DNA of 64,000 bases, taken from contig CM000687.1 in NCBI GenBank assembly GCA_000149225.2, positions 52,501 through 116,500 of the forward strand. Reading direction: 5' to 3'. The stretch comes from Lachancea kluyveri NRRL Y-12651. Taxonomy: Eukaryota > Ascomycota > Saccharomycetes > Saccharomycetales > Saccharomycetaceae. The notes beneath the pieces are model-generated. The model was not told where the DNA came from, did no database searches, and saw only the letters and a program-made list of their open reading frames with translations. Shown piece by piece: positions 19,129-29,663 of this stretch (its first letter is position 1; every line of letters starts with the position of its first letter). A program made the position numbers and the translations under genes.

Positions 19129-19354
19129 ACTGGCCTAACCCTCCCCTCAAAAGATTAGTTTAGGTTCGGTCGCTCAGTTTTTAAAGGATTATTCGTGAAC
19201 CGCACCCTCGAGGACCCTCGGTATAGCATGTTCGGGTAACACAGAGGACTCTGGGATTTGACGAAACACAACGGAACGTACCTTACCTGAAAAAAATCTT
19301 ATGGAGGTTGGCTAACTTGTGTATGTTGACGTAAACAAACCAGAAAGAAAAAGA
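19129..19354. promoter_or_regulatory. CSM1/TUP1 divergent promoter with Reb1 site and TUP1 uORF
   Basis: A 226-bp bidirectional promoter. A perfect Reb1 site (CGGGTAA, 19233-19239) sits midway. A five-codon upstream frame (ATG at 19301, M-E-V-G-stop) precedes the TUP1 ATG in the same frame. Whether it lies inside the transcript depends on the start site, which I cannot see. Confidence 0.45.
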
Positions 19355-21337
19355 ATGGCCTCTACTACTGTTACTGCTTCTCAGAGCAAGTTGAATGACT
19401 TGTTAGAGGCAATCAGACAAGAGTTTGCCCAAGTTTCGCAGGAAGCAAATTCTTATCGCTTGCAAAACCAGAAAGATTATGATTTCAAGATTAACCAGCA
19501 ATTGGCCGAAATGCAACAAATTAGGAACACCGTTTATGAGTTGGAGCTGACACATAGAAAGATGAAGGATGCTTACGAAGAAGAAATCAATCGTTTGAAA
19601 TTGGAGTTGGAGCAGAGGGACCGTCAGCTTGCTTCCCTTGCTGCTGCACAACAACAACCTGCTGTCACTCCAGCGCCTGCGTCTTCCGCTCCAGGCCCTG
19701 CCCCTCCAACCGTTACTCCTCAACAGTCACATGTTCCGACGTTACACCCAATGGCTGCTCCAGCCCAACCTCCAAGTACTTCTAACTTACCGAAACCAAA
19801 CGTCGTCTCTCAACAACAACAGCAACCACAACCACAACCACAACCACAACAACAGCAACAGCAACAGCAACAGCAACAACCACAACAAGAAAAGCAACCA
19901 CAACAACAACCTCCGCAACAACCTTCACAACCTCCACAACAGCCCTCCCCAGTCGTTGCCTCTGCTGCAGCTCCTACTCAAACCACACCCGTTACCGAAC
20001 AGGTACCAACCCAGCATCCTGTTGCAACCAGTGCAGTTGCCCCTTCGACTGCACCTATTCAAGATTCTAATCCACAGGAACATTATTTGGTACCTGCACA
20101 GCAGCGCTCCACTCATTCCAAACCAATCCCTCCTTTTTTGTTAGATTTGGACACCCAATTGGTTCCTCCTCACTTAAAGAAACAGACCAATGATTATTAC
20201 GTCCTTTACAACCCTGCCTTGCCACGTGAGCTCGATGTTGAACTACATCAGTCTTTGGACCATTCATCTGTTGTCTGTTGTGTTAGATTCAGCAACGACG
20301 GTGAATACTTGGCTACTGGCTGTAATAAGACCACACAAGTCTATAAGGTCTCAACCGGTGCTTTGGTTGCAAGACTTTCAGACGACTCTGCTTCTACTAC
20401 TGCCAATTCCAGCATTTCGCAAGATGCTAACAATTCTGGTGAAAATGGTGAAAATGCTGTTTCTTCTGCGTCTACTTCATCCTCAGACTTGTACATCCGC
20501 TCAGTTTGTTTCTCTCCAGATGGCAAATTTTTGGCTACCGGTGCCGAAGATAAGTTGATTCGTATCTGGGACTTATCTACCAAGAGAATTGTCATGACTT
20601 TACAAGGCCACGAACAAGATATCTACTCATTAGACTATTTCCCCTCAGGTGATAAATTAGTTTCTGGCTCTGGTGACAGGACTGTTAGGATTTGGGATCT
20701 GCGTACAGGTCAGTGCTCTTTGACTTTGTCCATTGAAGATGGTGTCACCACTGTCGCTGTCTCTCCAGGTGAGGGTAAATTCATTGCAGCAGGCTCTTTA
20801 GACCGTACTCTTCGTGTTTGGGATTCTGAAACTGGGTTTTTAGTCGAGAGATTGGATTCCGAGAACGAATTGGGCACGGGCCACAAGGACTCCGTTTACA
20901 GTGTTGTTTTTACTAGGGATGGTCAAGGCGTCGTTTCTGGTTCATTGGATAGATCTGTTAAGTTGTGGAATTTACATAACACCGGTAGCTCCTCTAAGAA
21001 CGATAGCAAACCGACCGCCGCAACTTGTGAGGTTACCTATACTGGTCATAAGGATTTTGTTTTATCTGTTGCTACAACACAAAACGATAAATATATACTC
21101 TCGGGCTCTAAAGATCGTGGCGTCCTCTTCTGGGATACACAATCTGGTAATCCACTACTAATGCTACAAGGCCACAGAAATTCGGTTATATCAGTAGCAG
21201 TTGCTAATGGCTTTCCATTAGGCCCAGACTACGGTGTTTTTGCCACCGGCAGTGGTGACTGTAAGGCAAGAATCTGGAAGTACTCTAAGAATAAAGCTAA
21301 TGCCAGTGAACCACAGGTTCAAGAGGTTAAAGCATAA
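19355..21337 (+). CDS. TUP1: general transcriptional corepressor Tup1
   Basis: The Tup1 subunit of the Cyc8-Tup1 corepressor, recruited by many DNA-binding repressors to silence glucose-, mating- and stress-controlled genes. It has 660 residues from the ATG at 19355, giving [21 protein letters not shown] longer open frame exists but begins at GTG (19319). Residues 1-90 form the tetramerising helix ([20 protein letters not shown] and on), nearly identical to S. cerevisiae. A Gln/Pro-rich linker follows (nt 19640-20060, polyQ). The C-terminal half is a seven-bladed WD40 propeller, with repeated GHxxxVxS and RIWD motifs such as [10 protein letters not shown] and [10 protein letters not shown]. 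It matches YCR084C. Confidence 0.98.
   Translation: MASTTVTASQSKLNDLLEAIRQEFAQVSQEANSYRLQNQKDYDFKINQQLAEMQQIRNTVYELELTHRKMKDAYEEEINRLKLELEQRDRQLASLAAAQQQPAVTPAPASSAPGPAPPTVTPQQSHVPTLHPMAAPAQPPSTSNLPKPNVVSQQQQQPQPQPQPQQQQQQQQQQQPQQEKQPQQQPPQQPSQPPQQPSPVVASAAAPTQTTPVTEQVPTQHPVATSAVAPSTAPIQDSNPQEHYLVPAQQRSTHSKPIPPFLLDLDTQLVPPHLKKQTNDYYVLYNPALPRELDVELHQSLDHSSVVCCVRFSNDGEYLATGCNKTTQVYKVSTGALVARLSDDSASTTANSSISQDANNSGENGENAVSSASTSSSDLYIRSVCFSPDGKFLATGAEDKLIRIWDLSTKRIVMTLQGHEQDIYSLDYFPSGDKLVSGSGDRTVRIWDLRTGQCSLTLSIEDGVTTVAVSPGEGKFIAAGSLDRTLRVWDSETGFLVERLDSENELGTGHKDSVYSVVFTRDGQGVVSGSLDRSVKLWNLHNTGSSSKNDSKPTAATCEVTYTGHKDFVLSVATTQNDKYILSGSKDRGVLFWDTQSGNPLLMLQGHRNSVISVAVANGFPLGPDYGVFATGSGDCKARIWKYSKNKANASEPQVQEVKA
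19810..19945 (+). repeat. polyglutamine/proline codon repeat in TUP1
   Basis: A run of CAA/CAG with interspersed CCA codons encoding Q- and P-rich sequence, a length-variable microsatellite in the linker between the tetramer domain and the propeller. Confidence 0.85.
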
Positions 21338-22455
21338 AATGTTGGGCTTTTCCCATGGGATACTGAGTATTCCGTGAATTGTACAATATGGCTACACCAA
21401 GACACTACGAGTTCCTAAAAAAATACTGCCTTTCACTTCCTTTACAGAGAAAAAGAAAATGTTTGAAAAAAGAAAACTACAGAATACCAGGAAGATTTTT
21501 TCTCTAGAGTAGTGAATACACTGCTTCGTCATTTCCGAATATATGACTTTTCTCCATAGATTATTGTGTATTAAATTATATCTTTTTGTCTTTCTGTTTT
21601 TAATTCTTCACCACCTTTATTAAAAAAGAAAAGTTCAAAAGTTTCAGGGTATCTGAAACTTCATTGCGTCTGTACTTTACATGATAATCGAATACATTTT
21701 TAATGAAGCAGGGGTTAGAGCATTTGTCGACCACGTTTCCCCGTTTTTATCTCTTATCTAAAGTCTTTGATCAAGCTTTGTCGGATACCTGAAGTATGTA
21801 ATTCTTTGCTTAATGACCCTATATCCTAATGACACGTTGAACTAGAGCAAACGCTGACTCGATACAGTCACAAAAAAAAGTAAACAGCTTCGACTAACAG
21901 TGCCTAAAATCATTATGGCAGCAGAAGAATTTTAATAGTGGTGTCTTCCATGTCAGTTCGGTTTTCCAAGATGTAAACCGTTGTAAGCATTTTTTGGAAT
22001 AAGTACTACTTTCACCTTTACACCCTTTGCTGTACTTAGAATTTGATTGAATAATTACATTTAGTGTGGATATTAGCTTTACATACTTTTTGTACAGGAA
22101 CATGATTGAAAATATGTTTATAGGGTAAAAATCATAGCTATGACTAAATTGGTCATTAAAATTACATACTCATCACATTCCAACCTAATAATTTCTTACC
22201 ATTAAAAACCACCCTACCCGCACTATGTGCGAGAGAATGTTCTACTTTACTTGCCACTTGCGAGCACTTTTACGACAGTCTTTTTAAGACAGAATTCTGC
22301 TTATAGGTTTGTCCTGTTTGGTAGACATTACCACAGAAGAAGATAATGCAAGATACACGTAATCCGGTGGTTTCAACCACAAAGTATAATAGTAAAGTAG
22401 TGACAGGAGAGCCACAAAACTTTACCTGTGAAAATTTGGCCGGATGCCTAGAATG
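21338..22455. other. TUP1 3' flank, no gene recognised
   Basis: 1.1 kb of AT-rich DNA between the TUP1 stop and the 3' end of the decayed zinc-cluster gene. Only short frames are present, none with a recognisable product. It marks the left edge of the accessory block. Confidence 0.5.
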
Positions 22456-24604
22456 TCACTCGTCGTGATTGCCAGACCAGCTTGCAAGAAACTGACCAGC
22501 ATCTGTTTGAGTGTATTCACAAAAGCCAGTATCGAAATCGCTCCAGAACTCCTGGGCCATCATTCTGAGTTCTTCATTTGACAAGCCCGCGAGATGTAAT
22601 CTTTCTAAAGCCAGAGTACCGGCTTCTACATCAACAGTCGCGCGGTGTGTAGACGTTTGCCATCTTGCTTCCACAACGTCTCTACTTTCTAAGGCGCATT
22701 TCAATACTTCCCTACTAAGTTTTTGTAAGGAGAAAAGAACGACAAAGGGGTAGACATTGGCAAAAATGTGCAGAATCTGTTCATCTTTAGTTTTAAAGAG
22801 CTGGTCAAAGATTGAATTTAGTTTGTCTATCACAATATGAACCGACACATAATGATCTTTGGCGATTTCCAAAGAGTCGAAAGAAAGGTCGAAAACCTCG
22901 AATTCAGCAAAATGCTCTTTTGAATATGTATCGGAGAGTGCTCGTTGTTCCACAAAGGCAACACCCACTAAAAAAAGACTGCAACCTTCAGAGATTATTC
23001 GTATCGTCACATTGTATGTTAAAAAGACTGCAAAGCTCAAATACGGTGTTAGCCCCCCTGGTTTGGAGGCCATTGTTTGATCGCTGTAGATACAATCAAG
23101 CATAAAATACTTTTTAGTAATGTTTGTGGCCAGCAACAAGGATATAAAACTGTACTGAACGCAGCTGTTGATTATCTCTGCTGATTTTTCTTTGAAACAA
23201 ACCCTTTGTAAATTAGCAAGATTAAACATCATAGCAAGAGTCAGAAAAAGAATATGAAGCTCACTTAATTCCGACCCGTCCAGGTTATCTGGGTTTAAGT
23301 AATAGCTGAGTGGCTTAAAATTTTCCTTCAAAGTCACGTAAACTACCGATTAATTTCTTCAAGCCTGGCTTCGTTTCATGGTGGTGAATGATTCGCAGTA
23401 CGTTTCTTCCCAAAGAAATAAACTTTACCAAAAGTGTGATCCTGGAAACAGCCAGTTGATCAGATGAATGTTGGTGGAAATGATTATCACTAATACGCAA
23501 AGGGGTACCCATAGTAAAGGAAACTTTTAAGTCTGAAAGTAAAATGAAGTACCACAGAGTCTCCAGAGATACAATATCACCACATAAATTTTCTTTGTCT
23601 TTGTACAAATCTCTGATGTTTTGGTGCAAACCCATTCGAGTTGCCATAGCATATGCCAGATGAACGAGAAACATCCCATACGTCATATCATCCCCGTTCA
23701 AGCCCACGAGATTTCTATACATGTACTGTAACATCAAAAACTGCATTTTTTCAATAAAAAGAGTTCCATCAATGATACCAGATGTCAAGTGTTTATTAAG
23801 ATTGTCGATTTCTGTTGGAATATCGTCCATATAATAAACCAAACATAATATCTCAATGATAACATCCACGGAATAGTAATTGTCTTTATCGGCAGGAACC
23901 AAACCAACTATCGGAGATTTGTTAGTCACTAGATCCGTTGGGTCTTTAAAAAAGCACGTATTCAGGTCGTGAAATACTTTGAGAGAATCTAAGATTCAAT
24001 AGCTGCAGAATAAGGCACCTTTGAAAAACTCTGAAAGAGAAGAGCATATATCTTCATAGCTATGCAGTAGATGGCAGATGGACTTTAGTATCGAAGCTTT
24101 GTCAGTACAATCATCTTTGGCATTAGCTGCTTCTGTAACAGCTGAGTGGTGACGCATATTTTTTAAATTAGCCCGATCTTTTTTGTAATTTGTCCAACAT
24201 CTGCCTATATAAGTCATTAAATTTTTTATTGCCATCACTCATAAGTGCTCTGAAAGAAGTCGGACCATGGTAAATAAATTGATTGCCAGATTTCTGAGAA
24301 AATGAGTATAGATCACATATTGGGTTCTTTTCTAGTTTCCCAGTAGTATGTGTATAGGCCTCCAGCTGTTTTTCTAATTCTTTTTCCTAACAAGCCCGAC
24401 ATTTGGAGTAGACTCTAAAAGGACGCTAGGATCAACAACATTGGTCAGTTTCTCTATGTAAGTGCACTCCGGTAAGCCTCTAGCTTCACGTGTCGAGCAT
24501 CTTGGTCTTTTACGATCACATTTCAGCCTTCTTTTTCTACAGAACAAACACGACTTAACAGTCTTTCTTCTCAATTTATTCACTTTTCCATTAGCCTCAA
24601 ACAT
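22456..24604 (-). pseudogene. decayed Zn2Cys6 transcription factor, paralog of the gene at 26311-28467
   Basis: Remains of a fungal binuclear zinc cluster regulator, colinear over its whole length with the intact neighbour. The original ATG at 24604 (MFEANGKVNKLRRKTVKSC) leads into the zinc cluster, where the fifth metal cysteine is now Arg (CSTR against CSTC in the paralog). Matching blocks include SYEDI, IVGLVPADKDNYYSVDV against IVVLRPTSKKNYYSIGV, ENFKPLSYYLNPDNLDGSEL, and the C-terminal FWSDFDTGF. The reading frame is broken at least four times: frame changes near 24385, 24240 and 23330, and an in-frame TGA near 24000. With the lost zinc ligand, a functional regulator is unlikely. Sequencing error cannot be excluded for any single break, but not for all. 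Confidence 0.88.
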
Positions 24605-26310
24605 AACAGTACAGTTAAATATATGAATCCGAAGCCTCCAAAATGGTTGGCTACCTCTCGTTTTTTCCAAGTTTATTCTTTTTAACCGCACGAGCAAAAT
24701 GTTAAGTGTTATTTGTCGATGACAAATTCGCGTACAAAAGTAGTTTATAAAAACAGTGAATCTGCTTTGTCCAAATGCAAGAAACCACAGTTCGAAGTTG
24801 ACTAAAATATAGTGGTGGACTATGCTAAAAACGCTTTGTAAGCATAAAACTACGACTTTAGCATTTGTCCAGTTACTTTAGTTATGTTTTCCCTAGCTAT
24901 GCCTGATTCTGCTGTATATATTACAAACGCGAAATCCAGAATAATCAGACTGCTTCTATAGAGAAATCATAAAAAATGGCCCTTTGATCAAACAGAACAA
25001 ATAAACTTACCGGGATCTATACCTGACAAACTTTGGTGGTAAAAAACCAAATAGACATTTGAAGCCTTGCTGTCTAACGGTTTGAGTTCGGTTCAGAAAG
25101 AAAGTAGGCAATCACAAAAAATTGAAATGAACATAAAATGATGCAACGAAAAAATGGTGAATGCTTTGAATAGGCAATCACAGTCTGTGGTGCTCGAGCC
25201 AGGCTGATTCTTTTATTAATGGTAAATTGTCGGGCAAAAAGCTAATCTGAAACTGCACAGGACTCTAAAAAGTTTAGCCCTTTATAGCTCTTCAATCAAC
25301 CGATTTTTCAACGTGAATTTCGGCAGGGAATACCGTGTATCTTTTTAAAATGGTTTAGCAAGGCTCGAAGATTTTACTCTCATGTTTAGCTTTGGGTTGG
25401 TGACAGCGACTACGGAGAAGTTATCTACATATGTTTTGAGTCAAAGTGGAAGTTGCTCCACTCCACGCAGATCACTTCAGAAACACTAAATTATCAAATA
25501 GCTGCAGTCACTGCAAAAATAAATCTGTCGGCATACTATCCTGAGTAGTAGGTTACTGAAGACAGGTTACCTTGCCGCATTTGGGGATGTCACAGCAAAA
25601 GGAGAAGTGAACACACCATTGAAGCGTAAGAGTTTAACAATTACGATTAAGACGGTTTACAAAAATAATTGATAGTTGAGTTTACTTTTATTGTTCACCA
25701 AGGAATTGAAAAAAAAAAAAAAGGTCCTTTTTAGCAATCACATATCATTCACTCTAATTAAGGGGGTAAATATACAGAAATAAACAGGTGTACACTGGTA
25801 GCTTAGCATCCAGTATTAAAGTCGAGTAAAATTAGATATTCAATTTTTTTTTTACCACGTCAAGTTCCAAAACTTGATTATATTTGTTAGTTTCCGGAGA
25901 GCTTGGAATAAGGAATAGATGTTTCAGAATCAACCCGATGGTGTATGGAGTATATTTTAGAGGGTGGCGGATTTTCTGCGGGAGTGGTACTTTCGTATTC
26001 GTCACAACGTCTGTACAAATGTCAAGAAACGATAAATTCGAAACTTGATGCCAAAATGTTTGGCAAGAGAGATTTCGGTGCTACAAACGAACGGGCATCC
26101 AAAGCCAGTAATGCCATGCTCCCGTTTGAAGCTTAATAAGTGCAAAATAGGGTGTCATTAATAAAAAGAAAAAAGAAAAAGTAAGATAAGATATCACGCA
26201 GGGGGTTCTTTTGCATTCATCTGAATATAAAATTTGATTCAATGGTTTGCCAAAACCGTTACTATCAAACCGAGATACTTTCCGTTTGCTTTTTCCTCTC
26301 CTTTTATCTT
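24605..26310. other. intergenic DNA between the two zinc-cluster paralogs
   Basis: 1.7 kb without a recognisable gene. It should hold the old promoter of the decayed regulator. A direct repeat TAGGCAATCACA occurs twice about 60 bases apart (near 25105 and 25165). The 9-mer CCGCATTTG (25575-25583) also occurs at the operator-like site 29423-29431. A 63-codon frame at 25945 has no recognisable features. Confidence 0.45.
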
Positions 26311-28467
26311 TTAAAATTTATCGTTTTTAAACCAATTGGTGAAGAAATCTTCGGCTTCGTTTGTAACCCAATCATTTAAGTCAGTTTCAAAATTACTCCA
26401 GAACTCATCGGCCACAACATTCAACATTTCATCAGTTACCCCCACGTCACGCACCTCTTCGAGATTTTGTAAATTCAGTTCGTGAGTAGAAGGTTTTGAA
26501 GTAATCGCAGAGACCTGAGTAGTATTGAGCTTAGGTCTGTTACTCAAAGTGTTTAAGACTTCTCTACTCATTTTTAAAAGAAATGCAGAAATAGTAAAAG
26601 AATATGAATTTGCAAGCATGGCTGCCATTTCTTTATTACCGTACCCCAGTAACTGGTCGGTAAGAGAGTTAAGTTTCCTCATAGTTGCATCCAAAGAAAT
26701 ATGGTGATCTTTGATGGTTCTCAATGAATTCAGGGGGAGGTCAAATACATCGTCTTTAAGACTGAAATCTTCGCCAGCACCAGAAGTAATAGGTCGGCTC
26801 TCCAGAATCACTGTCTTATCGAAAATTATAGTGTATATTTCCATAATACACCTAGGCAGGTGTTTGTTAGATAATATAATTCCTGATCTTAGGTATGGCG
26901 ATATGTTATTATCACTATTGGTAATAGAATCAGGATGGAAGGTGCAATCTAGCGCAAAGTACCTTTCCAAGGTTGCTATGTTCAAAGATAGAATGATGAA
27001 TGTATACTGAATGCAGCTATTCATCATTTCGATCGAGGTATCCTTGAAACACGATACCTGCAACCGACACAAGGCACACATCATAGAAATGGAGAGAAGG
27101 AGCAAGTCAAGCTCAAGCAGTTCACTACCGTCTAAATTTTCGGGAATCAAAAAAAAACTCAACGGTTTAAAGTTTTCTTCCACAAAGCTTTGTAAGCTCA
27201 CTAATAACAACCTCAGGTCAGGTGCTTTGTGTTGATCCCGAACCGCTCTTAGTACGCCTCTTAGCTTTATGACAGTTTTTTTGAAAAAATTTGTTCCAGA
27301 TTGGGGACTCATTAAAAGCTGCTTATCAAAGTGCTCATCACTTATGCGTAGCGGAACGCCCAGTGCAAAAGCCACTTCCAAATCCGCAAACAAGATCCAG
27401 TTCCATAAAATTTCCAGAGAAGCGATACTGCCGCAAAAAGTTTCACTACTCTTGTAAAGCTCATTTATATTTTCATATAGCCCCATATGTATTGCCGTAG
27501 TCGCTGCTAAGTTGATTAGAATTGCAGCATGTGACATATCACCACCGGTGCCTCCTACCAGGCTCTTGTACAGGTACCGTAACATGAAAAACTGCACTCT
27601 TTCGATATAGAACACTTTGGCGGTCACAAAGGACGTTAGGTACCTAGCAAATGTATCTATTTCGGCGGGGATGTTCTCCAGGTAATAAGTCAGACAAAGG
27701 ATTTCTGTGACAACACCAATAGAATAGTAATTTTTCTTACTCGTTGGTCTCAAAACTATAACGGGGGATTTACCAGTCGATGGGTTTCTTGGGCCCTTGA
27801 CGAAGCACTGTTGAAAATCTCGTAAAACCTTTTGGGGATCTAGAATTTGGAAACTGTGAAACAAGTTGCTTTCAAAAAAAATTTCGAGCAGTTGTTGGAT
27901 GTCTTCATAGCTGGGCAGAGTGTCACAAACAGCTTGTATGACAGATTTGCTACTGTTTATCGGGGAGCGTTCTATCACGGAAATTTCAGCCAATGTAGAG
28001 TAGTCATTGAGTATTTTCCATTTCATTCTCTCCTTTTTCAACTTCTTCCAAATGGCCCTGAAAGATTCATGAAACTTGGGAATGTAGCTATTCACATTTT
28101 GCCTAAAGGATGTTGGTCCAAACATGATGCTCCTCCCACTGTTTTTTTGGGAGAGGAACCCATTTCGAAGAATAGGATTTTTGTCGGACTGTGCGGCGTG
28201 CGCATTGCTCCTGTACGTGGCCAACTCAGCTTCCAGTTCTTTTATTCGAGCAGCCAACTCAACGTTCGGTGTGGAGCTCAAAAAGACATCAGGATCTATT
28301 TCGTGAGTAAATTTTTCAACATAAACGCATTCTGGCAGGTTTCTAGCAGCACATGTTGAACACTTTGGTTTTTTGTGATCACACTTCAACTTCCTTTTCC
28401 GACAAAACAGACAAGACTTGATAACTTTTCTTCTTTTTCTGATTACACTTGCTTGAGAGTCAACCAT
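26311..28467 (-). CDS. Zn2Cys6 transcription factor (Yrr1/Yrm1/Pdr8-like), probable regulator of the adjacent transporter
   Basis: A 718-residue fungal zinc-cluster activator. The cluster lies at residues 19-47 (cysteines 19, 22, 29, 36, 39 and 47; SCLFCRKRKLKCDHKKPKCS). By memory it is closest to the Yrr1/Yrm1/Pdr8 drug-response group, which also reads SCxFCRKRKLKC. A short coiled-coil linker follows (ARIKELEAELATYRSN, about residues 64-80), then the long helical fungal middle-homology region. The last 30 residues are acidic and aromatic (DEFWSNFETDL, EDFFTNWF), a plausible activation domain. The frame is open much further upstream but begins at TTG in a low-complexity tract, so I take the ATG at 28467 (MVDSQASVIRKRRKV). 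It is divergent from a DHA2 transporter across 1.2 kb. Confidence 0.87.
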   Translation of the reverse strand: MVDSQASVIRKRRKVIKSCLFCRKRKLKCDHKKPKCSTCAARNLPECVYVEKFTHEIDPDVFLSSTPNVELAARIKELEAELATYRSNAHAAQSDKNPILRNGFLSQKNSGRSIMFGPTSFRQNVNSYIPKFHESFRAIWKKLKKERMKWKILNDYSTLAEISVIERSPINSSKSVIQAVCDTLPSYEDIQQLLEIFFESNLFHSFQILDPQKVLRDFQQCFVKGPRNPSTGKSPVIVLRPTSKKNYYSIGVVTEILCLTYYLENIPAEIDTFARYLTSFVTAKVFYIERVQFFMLRYLYKSLVGGTGGDMSHAAILINLAATTAIHMGLYENINELYKSSETFCGSIASLEILWNWILFADLEVAFALGVPLRISDEHFDKQLLMSPQSGTNFFKKTVIKLRGVLRAVRDQHKAPDLRLLLVSLQSFVEENFKPLSFFLIPENLDGSELLELDLLLLSISMMCALCRLQVSCFKDTSIEMMNSCIQYTFIILSLNIATLERYFALDCTFHPDSITNSDNNISPYLRSGIILSNKHLPRCIMEIYTIIFDKTVILESRPITSGAGEDFSLKDDVFDLPLNSLRTIKDHHISLDATMRKLNSLTDQLLGYGNKEMAAMLANSYSFTISAFLLKMSREVLNTLSNRPKLNTTQVSAITSKPSTHELNLQNLEEVRDVGVTDEMLNVVADEFWSNFETDLNDWVTNEAEDFFTNWFKNDKF

Positions 28468-29663
28468 GTCTGATTGCTTTACTGACGACAATTTAACATG
28501 AACAGAAATGATTAGTAACTTGGCAGGATATAATTGGTCACCCTCACCGCGCAGCAAGACAACGAAGATTTCATTCTCTGAGAAAAAACAGAGGGTGCGG
28601 ATAAAATTTACTAAAGAAAAGGGAAAAGAGAAATTGGAAAGAAAAAAGAACGAAAAAAAAAAAAGAAAAAAGGACAACCAAAAAACTAGAGGAGTTTTTC
28701 GTGGAGGGAACACCCTGTTGGTCCTAGATTTTTTGTACAAACTCTCGTTGTAAAAATCACGAGTAGCTTTTAAATTTACTCTTTTTTTTTTTTTTTGATG
28801 ACAGTCTCATCTTGGTAAAACGTCACGATAGCAAATTTTAGAGAATGAACAAAGCTATGACTAAGAAAAACATCACAGCATCAACTATCAAATTTTAGTA
28901 GAGCCAAAAGTTTCTAAAAACGCCCCTTCTGTTTTTCCAAAAGAAGTACAGGAGATGAACAAAGAAGCCCTCAAAAACGATGGACAGTTAATTTCAGGAC
29001 ATGCGTACAAAAATCTCAAATACTCTACATCACAGCACTGACCCTAACGATTTCGTACACAGACATATATGTTCCACCTCTCTCGTAAAACCGAATCCTA
29101 CACAGAATTAATGCCACAGCATATACGTGGATTTAAGACGGATATAGATACAGACATCGCTATAGCTGACATAAGCATGTCAAAGCTTTCCACAGCTTTG
29201 CAGGAAACTCGTAAAACCAACAAATTCAAGATTACTCGTACTGTGTTAGATTCTGGGAAAGTCCTATGCGTGGCTTCGAACGTTACAGGTCCAGCCTTCC
29301 TCCAGTGCTTTGACTGTAGCAAATAAGCAACTTTGGAGACAGACGGAATTATGCCTATACGGTCTGTCTGCTGTGTCTCGACAACACAATTTCAGCCTTG
29401 GCAGAGGGAGCTGCGGCGGAAACCGCATTTGTCATTCTTAGTTTAATATCCCTCTTTACGAAATGCGCTGTCTTTCAACGCCCGTCCCCTATCAGCTTGG
29501 GATTCTTTCCTGGTTGTCGGTGGAAATAGAGCGGATATTGGATAGCCATAATTAAGACTACATTCTAACAGGTTATATGTTTAATTGAACGTATATATAT
29601 CTTGGAAAACTGTAGAGATGTTTGATGTTACCTTGAGATCCCTCAGTAGATACGCTAATAGAG
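28468..29663. promoter_or_regulatory. divergent control region of the zinc-cluster regulator and DHA2 transporter
   Basis: 1.2 kb. Next to the regulator lies a strongly purine-rich plus strand (about 28600-28690). On the transporter side there is a perfect inverted repeat TGCGG-N6-CCGCA (29412-29427), 236 bases before the transporter ATG. It is built of the CGG triplets that Zn2Cys6 dimers bind. GCGGATA also occurs twice (near 28595 and 29530). No gene was recognised; the small frame at 29069-29326 looks like chance. Confidence 0.5.

Noticed and set aside
25945-26136. 63-codon ATG frame between the zinc-cluster paralogs
   Set aside because: No recognisable domain, and the length is expected by chance in 1.7 kb.
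24605-29663. Possible transposon or LTR responsible for the accessory block
   Set aside because: No terminal repeats, target duplications or recognisable integrase, reverse transcriptase or transposase sequence were seen at its edges.
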